From: Bacteroides sp. CAG:770
GTDB taxonomy: Bacteria; Bacteroidota; Bacteroidia; Bacteroidales; UBA932
DNA: 33,754 bases
Direction of reading: 5' to 3'
Assembly (NCBI GenBank): GCA_000435075.1
Contig: FR890653.1
Location: 78,463-112,216 of the forward strand
The position numbers and the translations under genes were made by a program. Below the pieces are notes generated by a model. That model ran no database searches and was not told the origin of the DNA. It saw only the letters and a list, made by a program, of their open reading frames with translations. Of the stretch, positions 1 through 8,583 are shown one piece after another (within the stretch, counting starts at the first letter, position 1; every line of letters begins with the position of its first letter).

Positions 1-904
1 CTGAAGCCACATCCACTGGAAGCGTATCTGCTGCAACGCCCATGCCCCCGGCCATCTGGGTAATCTGTGCAGTAGGATCCGCACCTGCAGCATCGCTGAG
101 GAAACCGGTGCCGAAAATTCCGCCGACCACCGCAAGAATCAGGATTGTCAATGCAATCCACATAAAGAACTGTGTCAATGCCACCATGGCCACACCTATT
201 ATCTTTCCGAAAAGCAGTTCGGTAGCCTTCACTGAAGAGACCAGCACCTCCACGACGCGGCTTGATTTTTCCTCGATGACACTGGACATCACCATTCCAC
301 AGAACATGGAAATGAACATATAGATAATCATGCCGAGTATCATTGATAGGAACATGTACATGCTTGACTCATTGAGAGTTTCATTGCCGGCTTCATCCAT
401 CTTGTATGATACGAGGCTGATGTCCGGCTTGACGCTCTCCATGATTTCGTCAAGGCCTGCGATGCCGTATGACTTGATGCGGTAGTCCTCCACAGCATCA
501 TTGACCTTTCTCTGTATCGACTCGGTCATCTCGATTCCGAGAGGCTTCCCGGCATAAGATGACGCCGAAACCGTCTTGTTCAAACTGTCCAGAGGTGAGA
601 TCACCAGGAGAGCATCCATTCCGACACTTTCCAGATTTTTCTTGAGTTCTTCAGGGTCAGCCCCAGGAAACTCCTGGAATATGGCCGTCTCATTGTCATC
701 CAGGAAAGGCATGACGATTCCGGACTCATCCACGACTGCTATTTTCTTGGACTCTTCCTTGGCCATCACCATTATGATTGACGGCAGGGAGCACAATACC
801 GCAAAAAGTATCGGAACAAGGAAAGTCGTAATCAGAAATGACTTTTTCTTTACGCGTGTAAGATATTCGCGTTTAATGATGATATTTACGATATGCAGGT
901 TCAT
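1..904 (-). CDS. ABC-2 type exporter permease, NatB-like (3' part outside window)
   Basis: This is the membrane subunit of an ABC exporter of the ABC-2/NatB type. The start codon is at 902-904 on the minus strand and the frame stays open to the left edge, so about 300 N-terminal residues are visible and the C-terminal half is missing. Residues 1-15 are basic (MNLHIVNIIIKREYLTR), followed by a membrane segment at about 20-40. Then comes a long extracytoplasmic region, a hydrophobic stretch near 190-215, the motif SSVIEEKSSRVVEVLVSSV, typical of this permease family, and another membrane segment. It begins 2 bp after the stop codon of the ATPase gene, so the two form an operon and presumably one transporter. 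Substrate is unknown; the family exports ions, drugs or peptides. Confidence 0.85.
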   Translation of the reverse strand, partial: MNLHIVNIIIKREYLTRVKKKSFLITTFLVPILFAVLCSLPSIIMVMAKEESKKIAVVDESGIVMPFLDDNETAIFQEFPGADPEELKKNLESVGMDALLVISPLDSLNKTVSASSYAGKPLGIEMTESIQRKVNDAVEDYRIKSYGIAGLDEIMESVKPDISLVSYKMDEAGNETLNESSMYMFLSMILGMIIYMFISMFCGMVMSSVIEEKSSRVVEVLVSSVKATELLFGKIIGVAMVALTQFFMWIALTILILAVVGGIFGTGFLSDAAGADPTAQITQMAGGMGVAADTLPVDVAS

Positions 905-906
905 GG

Positions 907-1821
907 TTAAGCTCCTTCTGTTACTAGTTTGATGAAAATATCGTTCATTCGAGGAAGCAGTTCCTTATATGAATTGACAGTCAGATTCTGTCCGAGGACA
1001 GCTGCAAGCACCTCATTTCCAAGGCCTTCATAATCAAGAGAAAGCACGGCGGTATGACGGCCGCCATCATTGGCATCTGACAGGATGCTGAACATTCCCT
1101 CCTCCGGCCGGAGCTGGGATTCGCCTGTATAGATAAGTTCGACGTGGTTGTTTCCGTATTTGCGGCGGATATCTTCCACGCCGCCTGTAATCACGAGTTT
1201 GGACTTATTGATAAGTGCAATGCTGTCACAGAGTTCCTCCACGGATTCCATATTGTGGGTGGAAAGGATAATGGTAGCCCCCTGCTCCTTGAGTTCCAGG
1301 ATTTCCTTCCTTATCAGTTCGGCATTGACAGGGTCAAAACCTGAAAACGGCTCATCCAGAATCATGAGTGACGGTTTGTGGACTATCGTGGTTATGAACT
1401 GGACTTTCTGGGCCATTCCCTTGGAAAGCTCCTCAACCTTCTTTTTCCACCAGTCCTGGATTCCGAATTTGATGAACCACTTCTTAAGTTCGTTCTTGGC
1501 ATCTTTCTCGCTCATGCCCTTAAGCTGGGCGAGATACATTGCCTGGTCTCCGACTTCCATCTTCCTGTACAGTCCCCTCTCTTCCGGGAGGTAGCCGATT
1601 TTCTCGACATCACGCTGAGTTATAGGACGTCCGTCGAAAAGGACTTCACCGGAATTCGGTATGGTGATTCTGTTGATGATTCTGATCATAGTGGTCTTTC
1701 CGGCACCGTTCGGTCCGAGAAGTCCAAAAATCTGTCCATTAGGAATTTCAAGGCTCACGTGGTCCAAGGCCACTTTTTCGCCGAAATTCTTGCAGATGTC
1801 TTTACATTCAATAAGCGACAT
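907..1821 (-). CDS. ABC transporter ATP-binding protein, NatA/CcmA-like
   Basis: This is the ATPase subunit partnering the downstream ABC-2 permease. Visible motifs are Walker A GPNGAGKT (about residues 36-43), the Q-loop region, the signature LSKGMAQKVQ, Walker B LMILDEPFSGFDP and the switch histidine in LSTHNMES. The signature has LSKGM instead of LSGGQ, which is common in the NatA/DUF4162 group, and the roughly 80-residue tail after the nucleotide-binding domain fits the DUF4162-like extension. At 304 residues it has the usual length. It starts at ATG 1819-1821, 129 bp downstream of holA, and leads directly into the permease. I saw no convincing promoter in the 1822-1950 gap, so co-transcription from further upstream is possible. 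Confidence 0.9.
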   Translation of the reverse strand: MSLIECKDICKNFGEKVALDHVSLEIPNGQIFGLLGPNGAGKTTMIRIINRITIPNSGEVLFDGRPITQRDVEKIGYLPEERGLYRKMEVGDQAMYLAQLKGMSEKDAKNELKKWFIKFGIQDWWKKKVEELSKGMAQKVQFITTIVHKPSLMILDEPFSGFDPVNAELIRKEILELKEQGATIILSTHNMESVEELCDSIALINKSKLVITGGVEDIRRKYGNNHVELIYTGESQLRPEEGMFSILSDANDGGRHTAVLSLDYEGLGNEVLAAVLGQNLTVNSYKELLPRMNDIFIKLVTEGA

Positions 1822-1950
1822 TGTATTAAGTACGTTATAATTATTCCCGTAAATATAAGAAGAATCCGCCGAATAACAGTTATGGTATGGTTCCGATTGT
1901 GTTACGTTCTCCTCCCAAAACTTGGAAAGCCACGCACGGATTTCCGTGGA

Positions 1951-2988
1951 CTAGTTCAGGATTTTCGAAACCAGTTCCATCAGCAGGTCACCCTGGGACG
2001 CCTCACCGCTGCCGCCGCCTTTCCCCTTGAAATCGTATTCCTCGAGGAGCGAAATAACTTTCATGCATCTGCGGATCGGATAATTGCGGGCCGCGACATC
2101 ATACTCCTCCATGAAATAAGGATTGATCCCCAAAAGTTTGGCCCTGTCAGCCTTGGACATGGCCGGATTCTTGAGCAGGGCGGCCTCATATTTCAGAATT
2201 CTGTAAAAATGCGTATAAAGAGGAGCCGTAGCCAGAAGCAACATGAATTTCGGTCCGTTGCCGATATAGGCGGCTATTTTCAATGCCTTTTCAGCCTTCA
2301 TGTAGGACAAGGCCTTGGTCAGTTCAAAGATGCTGAACTGCCTGCTGATACCGACGTTCTTTTCAATGTCGGCAGCATTGACCCGCACCGTTCCCTCAGG
2401 GAGATTTTTCTGCATTTTCTCGGTTTCCAACATGATTCGGCTCATGTCAGTTCCGGCATACTCGGCGAGCAGCGCTGCCGCAGCCGGTTCGATGTCCAGA
2501 CCGCGGGACTTATAGAATGACGTTATCCACTGGGGCATTTCATAGTCCCTCAAGGCATCAGATACGAGAACGACGCCTTTTTTCTGGACATTCTTGTATA
2601 ATGCCCTCCTCTTGTCAGCTGACGCACCATGCATAAGTATCACTAGCACAGTGCTTTCCATAGGATCAGACGCATAGGTGGCCAGGTCCTCCAGAGTCTT
2701 CATGCTCTGAGCTTCCTTAAGTACGACAAGCCTCCTCTCAGCCATCATCGGATAACTCCTGCACTCCGATGCGACAGTACCGGCATCTGTATCCAGTCCA
2801 TAAAAGACAGTCTGATTGAAATCCCGCTCACTGTCCGTCAGGGCATATTTAATAATTTCATCACAGACCAGATCCGGATAGTATGGTTCTGTACCCATGA
2901 GAAGATATACGGGAACAAAATTCCCGTTCTTCACGTCATTTATTATCTGTCTGCACTGGCTCTCCAGTTCCGTGAATTTCACTGCCAT
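1951..2988 (-). CDS. holA: DNA polymerase III delta subunit
   Basis: This is the clamp-loader delta subunit, which opens the beta sliding clamp inside the DNA polymerase III holoenzyme. The 345-residue protein has the family layout: an N-terminal AAA+-like domain beginning with a VYLLMGTEPYYPD segment (delta subunits keep a degenerate P-loop), the LVVLKEAQSM strand, and the VLVILMHGASADKR region. Helical C-terminal domains contain FELTKALSYMKAEKALKI and a C-terminal LMELV segment. Length is usual for the family. Its neighbours are functionally unrelated, a common situation for holA. The start ATG 2986-2988 gives the expected N-terminus. Confidence 0.9.
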   Translation of the reverse strand: MAVKFTELESQCRQIINDVKNGNFVPVYLLMGTEPYYPDLVCDEIIKYALTDSERDFNQTVFYGLDTDAGTVASECRSYPMMAERRLVVLKEAQSMKTLEDLATYASDPMESTVLVILMHGASADKRRALYKNVQKKGVVLVSDALRDYEMPQWITSFYKSRGLDIEPAAAALLAEYAGTDMSRIMLETEKMQKNLPEGTVRVNAADIEKNVGISRQFSIFELTKALSYMKAEKALKIAAYIGNGPKFMLLLATAPLYTHFYRILKYEAALLKNPAMSKADRAKLLGINPYFMEEYDVAARNYPIRRCMKVISLLEEYDFKGKGGGSGEASQGDLLMELVSKILN

Positions 2989-3053
2989 ACTTCAATTATC
3001 CGCAAACAGGCGGCCGATGAAAGTGCCGCCCAACATCCGATTATATATAACCG

Positions 3054-3092
3054 AAGTTTCGGGCCGCCAGTCAGTCCGGCCGCCCGAAACTT
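3054..3092 (-). terminator. Stem-loop downstream of the RidA-family gene
   Basis: An 11-bp perfect inverted repeat, AAGTTTCGGGC and GCCCGAAACTT, has a 17-nt loop and sits 18 bp beyond the stop codon of the RidA-family gene. It lies between that gene and holA. No strong T-run follows on the minus strand, so termination is inferred from position and stem strength. Confidence 0.5.
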
Positions 3093-3110
3093 GTCTTAGT
3101 CCAAGAAATA

Positions 3111-3488
3111 TCAGCCACGGGCTGCGATAACCTCGACTTCTACGAGGGCACCCTTAGGCAATGCCTTTACGGCAACAGCTGAGCGTGCAGGGAACGGCAG
3201 GCTGAAGAACTGTGAATAAATCTCATTCATAGCCGCAAAATCACCCATATCAGCAAGATACACTGTAGTCTTTACAACATTGGCAAGTGTGAGTCCCGCC
3301 TCTTCGAGGATTGCTTTCACGTTCAGGAGAGACTGTCTGGTCTGTTCCTGAACTCCGCCCTCAGGGAATGCTCCGGTAGCAGGATCGATAGGCAGCTGAC
3401 CTGATGCATATACGAATCCATTGACTTCGATTGCCTGGCTGTAAGGGCCGATAGCCGCAGGAGCGGCAGATGTAACTATTGGTTTCAT
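3111..3488 (-). CDS. ridA: RidA/YjgF family enamine/imine deaminase
   Basis: RidA proteins hydrolyse reactive enamine/imine intermediates such as 2-aminoacrylate. I chose the internal ATG at 3486-3488, giving 125 residues and the canonical N-terminus MKPIVTSAAPAAIGPYSQA. A longer frame from 3584 would add 32 residues with no family similarity. The conserved YASGQLPIDPATG block, the NVVKTTVYLADMGDF strand and the C-terminal RSAVAVKALPKGALVEVE block containing the substrate-binding arginine are all present. It is a complete cytosolic trimer-forming enzyme by family knowledge. It appears to be a single-gene unit, with a stem-loop directly downstream. Confidence 0.92.
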   Translation of the reverse strand: MKPIVTSAAPAAIGPYSQAIEVNGFVYASGQLPIDPATGAFPEGGVQEQTRQSLLNVKAILEEAGLTLANVVKTTVYLADMGDFAAMNEIYSQFFSLPFPARSAVAVKALPKGALVEVEVIAARG

Positions 3489-3631
3489 TAATCTAAGTAG
3501 TTTTAATATGTTCCGATTTACGCGCCACCCCGACTCGCCGCAAGGCATAACCGGGAGGACACACGTATCCACAAATATAGTCATTCTTTCCCGTTTTCAA
3601 GAAGAATGACCACATTGTTTTTCGGGAACCG

Positions 3632-5968
3632 CTACTGGTCCTGCTTCAGCACTTCCACCGGATTTTCCGCAGCGGAACTCCATGTCCGGGAAATAATCGA
3701 GGCAAAGGATATGAGGAAGGTCAATGCTGCCGCGACAAGGATTACCCACCACGGGAAGGCTATGGCATTGTAAAAATCAGCCAGGTAATAACGCATTGAC
3801 CAGATACATGCCGGAACTGCGATTACGACGGCGACGGCGGTCATCAGGATGAACGACTTCGAGAGTTTCCATGCCGCGGACCTGACACCCGAGCCGAAAA
3901 TCTTCCGGAGGGCGATCTGACGCGCCTGCTGTTCAGTGTAATAGACGGACATTGCGAACAGGCCGAGCGCAGAAATCAGTATGGCAAGCACCATGAAGGT
4001 CATCACCAGTTTCATAGTGTTCCGAGTCCCCGTCAATGAATCCGCCAGGATGTCATCTAAATAATATATGCCCGTTTCGCGCGGCACACCGATATACTCC
4101 TTCGCCACATCGCACCATACTTCGCGGACAGCATTCAACGCCTCCGCCCTGTCGCCACGCACCTTCAGCAGATGAGTGAAACACACATTGGTACGATTCT
4201 GCACAGCCCGATGACTGTCAGGCATTGGTTTATAAAGAGGATCCCTCGCGCGGAAATCCGCTATTATACCGCAGCACTCATACTGCGGCTCGCCATATTT
4301 ATTGGTCCCTACAGTCCTGTTCTCGGCAGTAATCCCATAACGCCGCTGTGCCTCCTCAGTAAACCAGCATGTCCCGTCAATAGGATCGGAATATTGTTCT
4401 ATCACTTTGAACCCAAGCAGCCTGAATCCCGTACTGTCAACACCTGGCATCTGAAGCCACGACATTTCCTCACCCTCGATATGTACACCATTGCTTCCAC
4501 ATGAGGACGGAGTCTGCGCCACCATAGCCGCCGTCTCCACCTGCGGAAGAGCCTGAAGTCTCTGATGCAGAGCCTCCTGGGCAGCCATATTGTTATAGCC
4601 GAGCGCCCATGAGGAAACCGACAGCAGATCTGTATTGTACCCTACCGGCAAAGATACCAGATGGCGCATCTGAAGAGTCATTGTCAATGCAACCGCGATA
4701 AGAACCGTGCTTATGATGTTCTGGCAGACGATAAAGACCTTGCTGAACACCATCTTGCTGCGGAACCTGAAATCGCCCTTCACGACATCTATAGGCTTGA
4801 ATCTCGACACCATCAATGCAGGAAGAAGTCCTGAGAGAACCGAAACCAGCACGAGTACAATGACGCCAGTCGCAATGGTAGCCGCATCCGGGACAAGAAC
4901 TATAGCTGTACCAAGAAGATTCTCTATCCAGCCCTTGAACAGCAGGGCGACCAGCGCGCCGAACAGCATGCAAACAAATGTAAACAAGAACGATTCCATA
5001 AGGTATCTGCAGACAACGCTGCCTGAAGACTCGCCGAGAAGACGTCTCGTTGCCATCTCCTTTGCCCGTTTTCCCGTCTGCGCCACAGTAAGGTTTATGT
5101 AGTTGAAGATAGCTGATATCAGAAGTATCAATGCTACCGCCAGGAGCACCTCAACGATCTTCCTGTCCCCATGACGCAATGGGCTGTATATGTCTATCTT
5201 GCTGAAATAGAGTTGGTCAAGCCTTGTCAACGTGGAGCCCCACAGGAAATTCCCGCCAGAACCGTCGCGTGTGTAGAAATCCTTCCAATAATCCACATAC
5301 TTGTCCAGCAGCTTTTCAGCCACAGCGTCAGGCGAGGCACCATCCTGCAGCGTCACGAAAGTATTTACCATACCGAAATTGTCCATTCTCTGGACCATGT
5401 CCTCCAGTTGCCTGATGCTCAGGAATATGTCATAATACTCTAGTTCATCATAAGGCCCGAAATCCTGAATCACGCCGGTTACCGTGAACTTGTTTTTTCC
5501 TATTTCAATGGTGCGCCCCACAGGGTCAGAGCTGCCGAATGCCTCATGCGCGAACTTTTCGGAAAGGATTACATCATTCAGTCCCGCAAGTATGCAGTTT
5601 CTGTTACAGCCCGAGATCGTGTAGTCAAACAACTGCAGGAAATTCGTGTCCACACAGACCGCCTCGGCGGCATAATAGTCGTCATTGACAATGACATCGG
5701 CATCGCCATACGCCCCGACTCTGGTCCAGGATGTTATCTCGGGCACTGACGGGAAGAACTCCTCTGCAGTCCCGTACGTCATTCCGATGCACTCCCCCAT
5801 GCCGATAGCATACAGTTGCTTGGAAAGCGGCTGCCTTGCGCCTACGCTGAATTCTGTCCTTGCATAAGAAGCCAGCAATATGACGAATCCCAGTGCCACT
5901 GACAGGCCCAATGCCTCGATTACGGCATAGAGTTTATTTTTCGAGAGGAATTTCAGATATGTACTCAT
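3632..5968 (-). CDS. Large ABC permease with two MacB/FtsX modules (778 aa)
   Basis: This is the last gene of the TolC-adaptor-permease operon. It has an N-terminal membrane segment (about 15-35), a MacB-type periplasmic domain, three membrane helices around 275-390 with the FtsX signature AKEMATRRLLGESSG, then a second periplasmic domain. The C-terminal FtsX block carries ARQIALRKIFGSG and three helices. Such permeases do not pump solutes through a channel; they couple ATP hydrolysis to periplasmic work with an adaptor and a TolC-like duct (MacAB-type mechanism). No ATPase gene lies in this operon; the nearest one, at 19146-19826, could serve it. The first 34 codons and the upstream sequence are duplicated at 8467-8583, and the gene stands just downstream of an apparently inserted paralogue. 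Confidence 0.88.
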   Translation of the reverse strand: MSTYLKFLSKNKLYAVIEALGLSVALGFVILLASYARTEFSVGARQPLSKQLYAIGMGECIGMTYGTAEEFFPSVPEITSWTRVGAYGDADVIVNDDYYAAEAVCVDTNFLQLFDYTISGCNRNCILAGLNDVILSEKFAHEAFGSSDPVGRTIEIGKNKFTVTGVIQDFGPYDELEYYDIFLSIRQLEDMVQRMDNFGMVNTFVTLQDGASPDAVAEKLLDKYVDYWKDFYTRDGSGGNFLWGSTLTRLDQLYFSKIDIYSPLRHGDRKIVEVLLAVALILLISAIFNYINLTVAQTGKRAKEMATRRLLGESSGSVVCRYLMESFLFTFVCMLFGALVALLFKGWIENLLGTAIVLVPDAATIATGVIVLVLVSVLSGLLPALMVSRFKPIDVVKGDFRFRSKMVFSKVFIVCQNIISTVLIAVALTMTLQMRHLVSLPVGYNTDLLSVSSWALGYNNMAAQEALHQRLQALPQVETAAMVAQTPSSCGSNGVHIEGEEMSWLQMPGVDSTGFRLLGFKVIEQYSDPIDGTCWFTEEAQRRYGITAENRTVGTNKYGEPQYECCGIIADFRARDPLYKPMPDSHRAVQNRTNVCFTHLLKVRGDRAEALNAVREVWCDVAKEYIGVPRETGIYYLDDILADSLTGTRNTMKLVMTFMVLAILISALGLFAMSVYYTEQQARQIALRKIFGSGVRSAAWKLSKSFILMTAVAVVIAVPACIWSMRYYLADFYNAIAFPWWVILVAAALTFLISFASIISRTWSSAAENPVEVLKQDQ

Positions 5969-6010
5969 GGTCGAATTGTACGTTTTGATAATTACTTTAT
6001 GATAAGTTCA
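5894..6010 (-). repeat. 117-bp direct repeat, copy A (adaptor 3' end plus permease 5' end)
   Basis: This stretch matches 8467-8583 at 114 of 117 positions, a constant offset of 2573 bp. It contains the 5' part of the 778-residue permease gene, its upstream spacer, and a relic of the last codons of the adaptor gene (encoding DELIIK-stop in copy B). The three differences are transitions at 5963, 5971 and 5979. The two copies bracket the 796-residue permease gene. Confidence 0.95.
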
Positions 6011-6021
6011 ACCTAAGGACG

Positions 6022-8412
6022 TCATTCCGCGCGGATGGCGTCGGCGGGGTTTGAGTGGGCGGCGTGGAGGGTCTGGAAGAAGATCGAGACGACCGCGATG
6101 AGGAGCGAGACGGCTCCGGAGGCGATGAATATCCACGGGCTCAGACCGATCCGGTACGAGAAGCCTTCCAGCCACTTGTCCATAATGAACCACGATAGCG
6201 GCACGGCGAATATGAACGACACCAGAAGAGGGGCGCAGAACTTTGTCAGGAGCAAGGACAGAACCTCGTTCGTGGTGCTGCCCATTATGCGGCGCACACC
6301 GATCTCCTTCCTGCGCTGCCTGATGAAGAACAGCGACATCCCGATGAATCCGAGGATGGAGATGAGGACGGCGACACCTGTGAATATGCTCACGATTCTC
6401 ATCGTGTCCTTTTCATCTTCCATTGATGCCTTTATCGTGGCGTCCACACTTTGCACCTTCCAGTCTAGATCTTCGGAAGTTCCGTCAACCTCTTTGACCA
6501 GGTCGCAGAGCTTCTGCCATGCGTCAGGGGAGCCGTCAGTCTTGACCATAAAGTTGGGATCCTCGATCTCATCCGTGTCCTTGACCGAGATGAGGAACGG
6601 CTGGTAAGGATCAAGGACGTTCCTCATGTGGAAGTTGGAGAAGACACCGGCGACATGCGTCACTTCACCATCGCCCCAAGATACCTCTGACTCTTCATTC
6701 TTCAGACCTACCTTCCCGGCGAGTTCTTCATTGATGTATTTCACATCACCGGAAAGATGGTTGTCCTTGACCAGATTGATGCCCATTATGTCGATGAGCT
6801 CCTTGTCCCAGGTCGTGAGATAGACCAAAAGACTATTATTGTCCTTGTCTTTACGAGAGCTCATCGAACGATAACTGCCGTCAAACGATGTTCCTGAGAA
6901 CGAGCCTATTCCTTGGATAAACGGCTGGTTTTTCAGAGCGTTTCTCAGGACTTCCGGGTTGTCGGAGCTGACACGAAAGATGTTCTGGGTGTTGTACCCC
7001 AACGGGGCCTTGGCCAGATGATCCATCTGGAGAAGGATCGTCAGAGTGGCCGTCATCATTGTCATCGTGATCACGTTCTGAAGGATTATGAATATCCTGC
7101 TGAGCACCATCTTGGAGTGGTAGCGGAACGAACCCTTTACGACATCGATAGGCTTGTACTTGGACAGCGAGACGGTCGGCATTATCCCTGAGATGATTCC
7201 TGTCAGGACAATGAACAGCAGGCTGACAGAAACTGTCGAGACGTTTATGTCCTTAAGGATGTCTATCTTTCCTTTGAAGAGTACGGCCACCTTGTCCTCG
7301 AGCAGCAGAGCAAACGCTCCTCCGATGATGAACGAAATGAATACCATCAAGGTGGATTCTCCGATCAGCTCCAAGGATATTCCTAAGCCATTGCTTCCGA
7401 GAAGCCTTCTGGTGGCCATTTCCTTTGCCCGGAAGCCGGTGTTGGCGACGGTCAGGTTGATGTAGTTGGTGACGGCGAACAGGAGGATGGCCAGCACGAC
7501 GGCCAGTAATATTCCTAAAAGACTCTTGTCGCCGGTCTGGAGACCCGCTCCGTTGTTCTGCGGCGCGAACATCAGGCCGTCGAGCGGAATGAGGGCGGCG
7601 CGGGGCTTGCCAGAGAAGTCGAACATAGGAATATTCTCGGTACAGTAGTCGGTCAGGTCATCGATCTTGTCGTCGAGGTTGGCTCCCGGCCTCATCATCA
7701 GGAAGGACAATGTCGAACCCAACGGCCCGCTGACCATCAGGTCGTTGCGGGGTCTGTAGCCGAGAACCTGCGGCGCGCGTTCGAAATTGGCGATGACCGC
7801 TGTCTCGTTCAGCAGCACGGTCTTATCCAGATCCTTGATGACCCCTGACACGGTGTAGACAAGTGAGCTGTCGTATGGATCACCATTGTCATCACTCACG
7901 AAGACATATCGTTTCCCCTCGATTTGAAGCGGCTGGCCAAGAGCATTGCCGTCAGGGAACAATGCCTTGGCAAGAGACTCTGTGACAACACATTTCTCAG
8001 GGCTGTCCAAGGCGGTCTCACGGTCTCCTTCTATCATCTTAAAATCAAAGAATCTGAAGAAATTGGAGTCCGCGAGCATTATGTTGCCGGCGTTGTCCCC
8101 TTGTGCTTCCCCATAGACTCTGTCCTCGTGCTTTATCTTTCCGTTTTGCATATAGACGCAGCAGACATCTTCCACCTCCGGGTACCTGCCCTTGAGTGAA
8201 CGGGAGCAGTCCGGCCATGACATGAGTGTGTTCCTGTTCTCTGTGCCCAGCACGTAGATTCTCTCATGGTTCCTGTGCCATTTGTCGATGCTGAACTGCC
8301 GGTAGGTGTAGTCCCCGATCAGTATCACGAACATCAGCGAGAGCGCCAGTCCCACCATATTGATCACCGCATAGAGCGGATTGTTCTTCAGAAATCTCAA
8401 GAAATATTTCAT
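6022..8412 (-). CDS. Large ABC permease with two MacB/FtsX modules (796 aa), apparently inserted
   Basis: This is a full-length paralogue of the neighbouring permease. It has an N-terminal membrane anchor (about 13-33), a MacB-like periplasmic domain, FtsX block one with AKEMATRRLLGSNG near residue 330, a second periplasmic domain, and FtsX block two with RRKEIGVRRIMGST near residue 690. It sits between the adaptor gene and the 778-residue permease but is flanked by a 117-bp direct repeat of that junction. This indicates that it arrived by insertion or by duplication of the junction. It is also free of the GTCAATG/CATTGAC heptamer found about every 500 bp elsewhere (none between 5690 and 8716). 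The reading frame is intact, so it is probably functional. A 41-codon relic of the other permease ends 3 bp before its start codon. Confidence 0.88.
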   Translation of the reverse strand: MKYFLRFLKNNPLYAVINMVGLALSLMFVILIGDYTYRQFSIDKWHRNHERIYVLGTENRNTLMSWPDCSRSLKGRYPEVEDVCCVYMQNGKIKHEDRVYGEAQGDNAGNIMLADSNFFRFFDFKMIEGDRETALDSPEKCVVTESLAKALFPDGNALGQPLQIEGKRYVFVSDDNGDPYDSSLVYTVSGVIKDLDKTVLLNETAVIANFERAPQVLGYRPRNDLMVSGPLGSTLSFLMMRPGANLDDKIDDLTDYCTENIPMFDFSGKPRAALIPLDGLMFAPQNNGAGLQTGDKSLLGILLAVVLAILLFAVTNYINLTVANTGFRAKEMATRRLLGSNGLGISLELIGESTLMVFISFIIGGAFALLLEDKVAVLFKGKIDILKDINVSTVSVSLLFIVLTGIISGIMPTVSLSKYKPIDVVKGSFRYHSKMVLSRIFIILQNVITMTMMTATLTILLQMDHLAKAPLGYNTQNIFRVSSDNPEVLRNALKNQPFIQGIGSFSGTSFDGSYRSMSSRKDKDNNSLLVYLTTWDKELIDIMGINLVKDNHLSGDVKYINEELAGKVGLKNEESEVSWGDGEVTHVAGVFSNFHMRNVLDPYQPFLISVKDTDEIEDPNFMVKTDGSPDAWQKLCDLVKEVDGTSEDLDWKVQSVDATIKASMEDEKDTMRIVSIFTGVAVLISILGFIGMSLFFIRQRRKEIGVRRIMGSTTNEVLSLLLTKFCAPLLVSFIFAVPLSWFIMDKWLEGFSYRIGLSPWIFIASGAVSLLIAVVSIFFQTLHAAHSNPADAIRAE

Positions 8413-8415
8413 TGC

Positions 8416-8541
8416 CTAAATTCTTTTGTCATATAGTAATATGTAAAAAAAGGTATCTGCGGACAATGCCACTGACAGGCCCAATGCCTCGATTACGGCA
8501 TAGAGTTTATTTTTCGAGAGGAATTTCAGATATGTGCTCAT
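8416..8541 (-). pseudogene. 41-codon relic of the 778-aa permease gene, now a leader ORF
   Basis: The ATG at 8539-8541 opens an ORF whose first 26 residues repeat the N-terminus of the 778-residue permease (MSTYLKFLSKNKLYAVIEAL and onward). It then runs into 15 unrelated residues and a TAG at 8416-8418. The stop codon is 3 bp before the start codon of the 796-residue permease. It may be a dead remnant, or its translation may be coupled to the next gene, because ribosomes ending at TAG stand right at the next ATG. The start codon and frame have been kept in both copies of the repeat. Confidence 0.7.
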
Positions 8542-8583
8542 GGCCGAATTGCACGTTTTGATAATTACTTTATGATAAGTTCA
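8467..8583 (-). repeat. 117-bp direct repeat, copy B
   Basis: Second copy of the repeat at 5894-6010, in the same orientation. Here it joins the intact 3' end of the adaptor gene to a truncated 5' end of the permease gene. Recombination between the copies would remove 2573 bp and restore an adaptor directly followed by the 778-residue permease. Confidence 0.95.

Noticed and set aside
1378..2520. 380-codon plus-strand open frame across the ABC ATPase and holA
   Set aside because: It lies opposite two well-recognised genes and resembles no protein; it is an antisense by-product.
3489..3584. N-terminal extension of the RidA-family gene
   Set aside because: The extra 32 residues are not RidA-like, while the internal ATG at 3488 gives the canonical start and length.
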